A stretch of DNA of 64,000 nt, from positions 22,968,101 through 23,032,100 of the forward strand of contig OX439133.1 of assembly GCA_949318235.1 (NCBI GenBank), given 5' to 3'. The position numbers and the translations under genes are program-made. The DNA is from Ecdyonurus torrentis. Taxonomy: Eukaryota > Arthropoda > Insecta > Ephemeroptera > Heptageniidae. Of this stretch, positions 58,961 through 64,000 are shown one piece after another. Positions within the stretch are counted from its first letter, which is position 1, and the number at the start of each line of letters is the position of its first letter. Below the pieces are notes generated by a model, which was not told where the DNA came from, did not search any database, and was given only the letters and a program-made list of their open reading frames with translations.

Positions 58961-60600
58961 TTCTACTTTATTTTAAAAAATATTTTTAATTTTGAGAATT
59001 GTTTTTGCAGTTTCCTAAATAGCACTTTGTATAAGCTGGTCTGGCTAAGTAGTGAAGAAATCACAGTGCACACTCAGGTTCGAGCCACGGCTTAGTGCGT
59101 ACGTCAAGTGTGAGAGAGAGAGCATGAGTTAGAATATCAAAATTTATTTAACAAAAAGAAGTCAATAAAAGTTTGAAGTTAAGTCTGCTAATAAACTTTT
59201 TTTTTTTAAATTTTTTTTTTAGAAAAATCAGTCATTAAAGAGATGTCAAGAATTTGCTGGGTAAATAAACATTACTGGCAACATCAAGTCTAACAAAAAT
59301 TACCTTATTTATTATTACTCAATCGTCCATTATGCAAACTTATTTTCAGAAACGAAGTGTAAAAGTTATGAATTCACATTTTGTGCTTATACGTATTTTT
59401 TATATATATATATATTTTTCTGTTCTATTCTATTCTTAATCATTATTTATAATAAAATTTCTTACAAAAGTATTAGACATCCGGTTAAATCCACCTCCTT
59501 TCCATTGTAGCTACAAGATAATACTCGAGTTACTTTGAAATTATTATTGCTTTATTGTTAAATTTCTTTAAATACTAACAAAACCATATATATTTTCAAT
59601 TAGATTTGGTAAAAAAGTACATCGGTAAGAAATTTATTTATACTAAATAATAATAACTTTAGCGTTGTACAGTTATTTAAATAAAAAAATTTATTATATA
59701 AAATTACTAAACAAACTAAAAAATAGTTTGAATTTTTTTTTTATTATTCAATTTTTTTTTAGTATTCATTGTTTTATATTTTTAATATATTATTATTTAA
59801 AAAAATAAAAAATTGAAAGTATAACACAGTTTCTAAAATTTAAGAAAACTTGACAAGTAAATTAACTACACTGTTAATATGTATTGCTTAGTATCTGTAC
59901 AGTATCTCACGTTCAATTACATCTCAATTCTACTGTAACGGCAATTTTTTTTTCCACGAACAAAAATCCTAAATTTATAACCTAGTACATCTTACATTCT
60001 AATTTTACTAAATCAGTAACAATAATTACATATTATTATTTGTTTTATAAAAAAATTATGCTTTCGTCCCAAATTTTGTGACTTAATTCCAATCTTACTA
60101 ATTAAAGATATACACACATAACTAGATTACATATCTGTAAAGAAGAAAAAAAATAATAAAAACCCTAATTACAGAAGTAACAATAATGTTAACACTTTAC
60201 TAAAATTAAAATTTGGATAAAAAATTTGTTCTTTTTCTTTTTCAAATCCAAATTCTCATGTTGTTAAACAGTACGGGATTAAAGTATCGTCGTAAAAATT
60301 TAAATTACATTTTCTTAATTAGGTCTTTAAGAGAGGTTTAGATATTTAAACTTAACATATTCATTATGTTATACAGAAACATGTTGCACGAGTTCCGAGG
60401 GCAAAATTATGATTTAAGAACAGACAGGGTTAAGGTTTAACTTTAATATGAATGCATGGAATAATAATTATGATTTAATTGATCTTGTTAAAATTTTACT
60501 TTTTACTTGAAATTTAATATTTGAATGTATTTAGTTTTTAGTTTAGATATTATATAAATGAAAAGTAGGAATTAAGTTACAATGTAAAATAATTTTTTTT
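58961..60600. other. AT-rich stretch with a SINE head fragment
   Basis: At 59,028-59,128 GTATAAGCTGGTCTGGCTAA, GTAGTGAAG, CAGGTTCGAGCCACGGCTTA and GTACGTCAAGTGTGAGAG form a 3'-truncated SINE head with a small internal deletion. The rest is AT-rich (TATATATATA near 59,400) with no gene seen. Confidence 0.6.
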
Positions 60601-60604
60601 ACAT

Positions 60605-62288
60605 GAATGTTAATGTGGCCACACAAGAGAGTGTGAAGAAACTGTAAAGTACTCAATTTGCGTCAATTTTTCTGTTTATGAAGCCAGAAAAACCAGCAAA
60701 AATTAAAAGTAAAAAATGTTGCGCAGGTTGCATAAATTGAAATTTTCTGATCGCTGCTACAGCGCTACAGTTGGGTTTTGAGACAAACTAAAGTTATTTA
60801 TGTAACTCCCATCAAGTGTTAAGGCCAAATATAAATGACCGGTACCTAATTAGTCCCGACCAACGAAACCCAGATATAAAAACTATGCCCTTTGATTATG
60901 CTTAGGATACCTTAAAACACCCCACAAGTTATTTTGGAAAAATCGGGAAATTCCGGGAAATACGCCACTTGTTTTTTTTTACCTTTTGGTAGAGGAGGTG
61001 TTAAAAATTGCCAATTACTCATAAAATGATGTATGTTAGCATATCCAACCAAACTGATTTAGATCCCTGATAAGTTAAGCTTTTCAGAAATTGTGTGACC
61101 TTTACCCTTAAAATAATTTCAAGGCCCACCACCGGGGGTTGAAAATTTAAAACGCAGATTTGACAAAGTTTGGCATTTTTGGGAATTTTTATTTTCAGGT
61201 TAAAAAGTAGGTTATAATATGTATAACATGTGTACCAAGTAACAAGTTTGGTGATCTGTAACTTTACGAGGAAAGTCCGGAAAAGTATGTCCGCCACCTA
61301 TATTGTGAAAAAGGAGTAAATTTTAAAAATTTATAAAAAATCGAAAAATGAAGCAAATGCAATGAAACTTACTATATAGGTTCATATAATATTATCAAAA
61401 ATTTAGAAATTTTTTGAAATTTTTTTGGCGCGAGATTTGAATTTAAAAAAAGCCATCCTAATAAAAATTGAATTAAATACAATTCTATAGGTTATTTTAA
61501 AAAAATTATCAATGAAAAGTACTGAACAGTAATTTTAAGTATATTAGTTATGTATACTGACATTTTGAACAACAAATTGCAATTAACTCAATTTTTTAGT
61601 AGCATGACTTTTTTTAAATTCAAATCCGGCGCCAAAATTTTTTTAAAAATTTCTAAATTTTTGATAATTTTTTATGAACCTATACACCAAATTTCCTTGC
61701 ATTTGCTTCATTTTTCGTTTTTTTATGAATTTTTAAAATTTACTCCTTTTTCACAATATAGGTGGCGGACATACTTTTCCGGACTTTCCTCCTAAAGTTA
61801 CAGATCACCCAACTTGTAACTTGGTACACATGTTAGACCAGTTAGACATATTATAACCTACTCTTAAACCTAAAAATAAAAATTCCAAAAAATGCCAAAC
61901 TTTGTCAAATCTGCGTTTTAAATTTGCATCACCCGGTGGTGGGCCTTAAAATTATTTTAAGGGTTAAGGTCACATAATTTCTGTAAAGCTTAACTTACCA
62001 GGGATCTAAATCAGTTTGGTTGGATATGCTAACATACATCATTTTACGAGTAATTGGCAATTTTTAACATCTCTACCAAAAGGTAAAAAATAGCAAGTGG
62101 CGTATTTCCCGAAATTTCCCGATTTTTTCAAAATAAATTGTGGGGTGTTTTAAGGTATCCTAAGCATAAGCAAAGTGCATAGTTTTTATATCTGGGTTCC
62201 GATGGTCGGGACTAATTAGGTACCGGTCATTTATATTTGGCCTTAAGTGTTGTATATGCTAATGTTTTCTTCTGGTCTATGCCTTTAA
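60605..62288. mobile_element. TTAA MITE family B copy, split by a palindromic element
   Basis: The left piece has GTGGCCACACAAGAGAGTGT, CTACAGCGCTACAGTTGGG and ACTCCCATCAAGTGTT. The right piece GTATATGCTAATGTTTTCTT ends GGTCTATGCCTTTAA at 62,288. The two are contiguous in the paralogue at 55,735-55,988. Confidence 0.8.
60814..62251. mobile_element. 1.42-kb palindromic element with 7-bp target duplication
   Basis: The element is 60,821-62,244, centred near 61,532. AAGGCCAAATATAAATGACC, GGTACCTAATTAGTCCCGAC on the left pairs with GTCGGGACTAATTAGGTACC, GGTCATTTATATTTGGCCTT on the right, and pairing continues to the centre. AAGTGTT occurs on both sides (60,814-60,820 and 62,245-62,251). The empty site in the paralogue (TCAAGTGTTTTGTGATG near 55,944) confirms both limits. 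Open frames on opposite strands (61,019-61,297 and 61,550-61,795) lie inside and show no recognised domain. A TTAA alternative exists at the ends, but the paralogous site favours the 7-bp reading. Confidence 0.92.
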
Positions 62289-63395
62289 GTTATGATGTAA
62301 GTATGATGAGTGATGAGTACTGGTGATATCTCTGTCTATTTCACTGGTACATACACCGATAGTGAGTAAACATTTGTAATGTTTATTCTCCAGTGTTCAA
62401 TTTTGTATAATTTTAGTTACTCTGCGCATTATAATTTGATGTACTGTATGCACATGAATGTTTACAAGACAATTTTTATATCAGTTTTAAATTACTAGCC
62501 TCTACTACTTTGTAGTTTCAATGTCAAGTTATTTTATTTTTTCTAACTTAAAATTTACTGCTTACAAAATTTGTATCAAACATGGACAGCTTATTTCACA
62601 AGTTACATTTTTATTTATTTTCATTCAGAAGTTACGGTGATAAAAGTGATACACCATGTGTTGCTTGAGACAATAAAAAAGAGTTAGACATGACACAGTT
62701 TGCATGTAACCTGAGTGCCAGAAAAGTATAATATATAAGAATTTATTTAATAATAATTAAACTATAATATTAATTTTATACAAAATTCTATTTTATTAAC
62801 TTAAAACTTTAAAATAAAATTATTATTTTTAGTATAAAAAATTATACTTATAAAAATTTATGTAAAAATAATTGTGTTGCATGTTTATTTTAAAATAATA
62901 AATTAAAAACATTTTTTGTTATAAATACTTCTAAGTTTGATTACGTTTTGTTTTAACAAAGAAATAGTTTTAAAACTATGAAACAAATGTGTAAATAATA
63001 ATAACTAAATAACATTTAAATATCACAGATTTATGTCATATTGTTTTTTTATATTCTTGATTATTGTGCAACAAAGCGCAAAACAAAAACATTTTGCAAG
63101 ACATCAAATTGTGTAGCACTTTGATATGCAAAATCAAGAAAATTGACGTTGAATTGTATTTTTAAATTTTTTTTTTACCATATTTGTAGTTATTCAAAAA
63201 AGTGTAATACCTAAAAAAGAAATTTATTTTCTTACAAGCAAAAATTAATTCTCTAATTTTAATCTCATAAAAGTGTAAACCACAAAGTGTTACATATATT
63301 AATAGTTACACAAACCTGTCTTCTCTTTTGTCAAAGTGCCGATATCAATTGAATTTTCAAACTTTTAGATTACCTTCTCAAATCTCATTTGCACA

Positions 63396-63686
63396 TTTCT
63401 TTTTGTACGGTGATTTGATTGTGCGCACTTCAAAACTTTTCTTCATAACTTTTTACTTTTGTCATTCACATTTGCTCAGTATGACATGGCTTAATGAGAC
63501 AGCTCAATGTAGAACCAGCGCACAACTTATTATATTTAACAATCTATTAATTAGGTTAACTAGTGGAAGTAGCTTTTTATTGAAAATAATAATACTAAAA
63601 ATCCAACTTTTATCAAAGAAAATCAATTAAATAAAAATAAATCGTTATTCGAAATAAAACTTGTATAAAATTTCATAGAAAAAAGT

Positions 63687-63688
<2 letters not shown>
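63396..63688. other. AT-rich stretch, nothing recognised
   Basis: The 100-codon open frame at 63,328-63,630 begins inside the duplicated block and has no family motif. Its duplicate at 58.9 kb is not open, which argues against coding. Confidence 0.45.

Positions 63689-63769
<81 letters not shown>
63689..63769. repeat. (TA)n microsatellite
   Basis: About 40 TA units immediately before the CpG-rich tandem repeat. The minus open frame with Tyr-Ile repeats is an artefact. Confidence 0.98.
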
Positions 63770-63770
<1 letters not shown>

Positions 63771-63960
63771 GGTCTCGCGGCTATTATATATATCTCACAA
63801 TCTCGCCGCGACACACAAAATAGGTATCTCACAATCTCGCCGCGACACACAAAGTAGGTATCTGACTTCCTCGCGCAGCGCACAATATAGGTATTAGAAA
63901 ATCTCGCCGTACGCACAAATTAGGTATCTCTATTTTACACAAAATAGGTATCTCACAGCC
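63770..63960. repeat. 34-bp CpG-rich tandem repeat
   Basis: Units of the form TATCTCACAATCTCGCCGCG then ACACACAAAATAGG start near 63,790 and 63,824. Diverged units follow at about 63,858, 63,892 and 63,926, giving about five in all. Each has a CGCCGCG or similar CpG cluster and ends TAGGTATC. CpG-rich sequence is unusual for this window. The array may continue past the window in degenerate form. Confidence 0.8.
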
Positions 63961-64000
63961 GTAGAGAATTTTTCTACATAAATACTTGAAATGTATATAT

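Larger units (their letters stand above)
60600..63395. repeat. Segmental duplication, copy 2
   Basis: Colinear partner of 55,700-58,960. Divergence is visible throughout (substitutions and small indels), so the duplication is not recent. It contains its own insertion at 60,821-62,244, absent from copy 1. Confidence 0.85.

Noticed and set aside
61019..61795. Two opposite-strand frames (92 and 81 codons) as possible transposase
   Set aside because: They lie in the two arms of a palindrome and are largely mirror images of the same DNA. No DDE or DNA-binding motif is visible.

Overview
The window is eukaryotic, most likely non-coding intergenic or heterochromatic DNA from an invertebrate animal. 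It is strongly AT-rich (my impression is about 70-75% A+T). It is full of microsatellites, poly-A/T runs, a tRNA-headed SINE, many short inverted-repeat (MITE-like) transposons, and much longer foldback structures. There is no rRNA, functional tRNA, operon, Shine-Dalgarno spacing, CRISPR or long open frame. I cannot name the species or phylum from sequence alone. The only recognisable protein remnant is the C-terminal part of a mariner-like transposase (about 5.81-6.12 kb, minus strand), broken by frameshifts. A few short splice-bounded segments (8.9, 13.4 and 26.5 kb) are weak exon candidates.

Layout. 0.2-7.1 kb: a diverged ~160-bp tandem repeat, then a 180/181-bp satellite with alternating unit types (1.8-3.2 kb). 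After it comes a 3.85-kb foldback (arms 3.19-3.90 and 6.30-7.04 kb) whose loop holds a hairpin MITE and a deleted mariner. 7.1-24 kb: dispersed MITE families, many ending in TTAA, plus a 39-bp minisatellite at 10.34 kb. 24.16-25.70 kb: a hAT-like element with a perfect 8-bp target duplication. 25.7-28.3 kb: unassigned sequence and long (TA)n tracts.

28.32-43.49 kb: the dominant feature is a giant, nearly perfect palindrome. Two 7,391-bp arms flank a 390-bp non-palindromic spacer made of 45-46-bp tandem units with GC-rich shoulders. The outer ends of both arms run into (TA)n. Each arm carries the same transposon insertions in mirror image, so those insertions pre-date the duplication or have been homogenised.

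43.5-53.4 kb: a dense cluster of microsatellites (TA, CT, CACTCT, TG, GACA, GA), a full-length SINE and a MITE-in-MITE nest. 55.7-63.4 kb: an old direct segmental duplication (55.7-58.96 and 60.6-63.4 kb). Each copy was later hit by different transposons, so each gives paralogous empty sites for the other's insertions. These include a 1.42-kb almost wholly palindromic element with a 7-bp target duplication. The window ends in a (TA)n tract followed by a CpG-rich 34-bp tandem repeat.

There is no pathway to describe. What can be read is layered mobile-element history and several unusually large inverted repeats.
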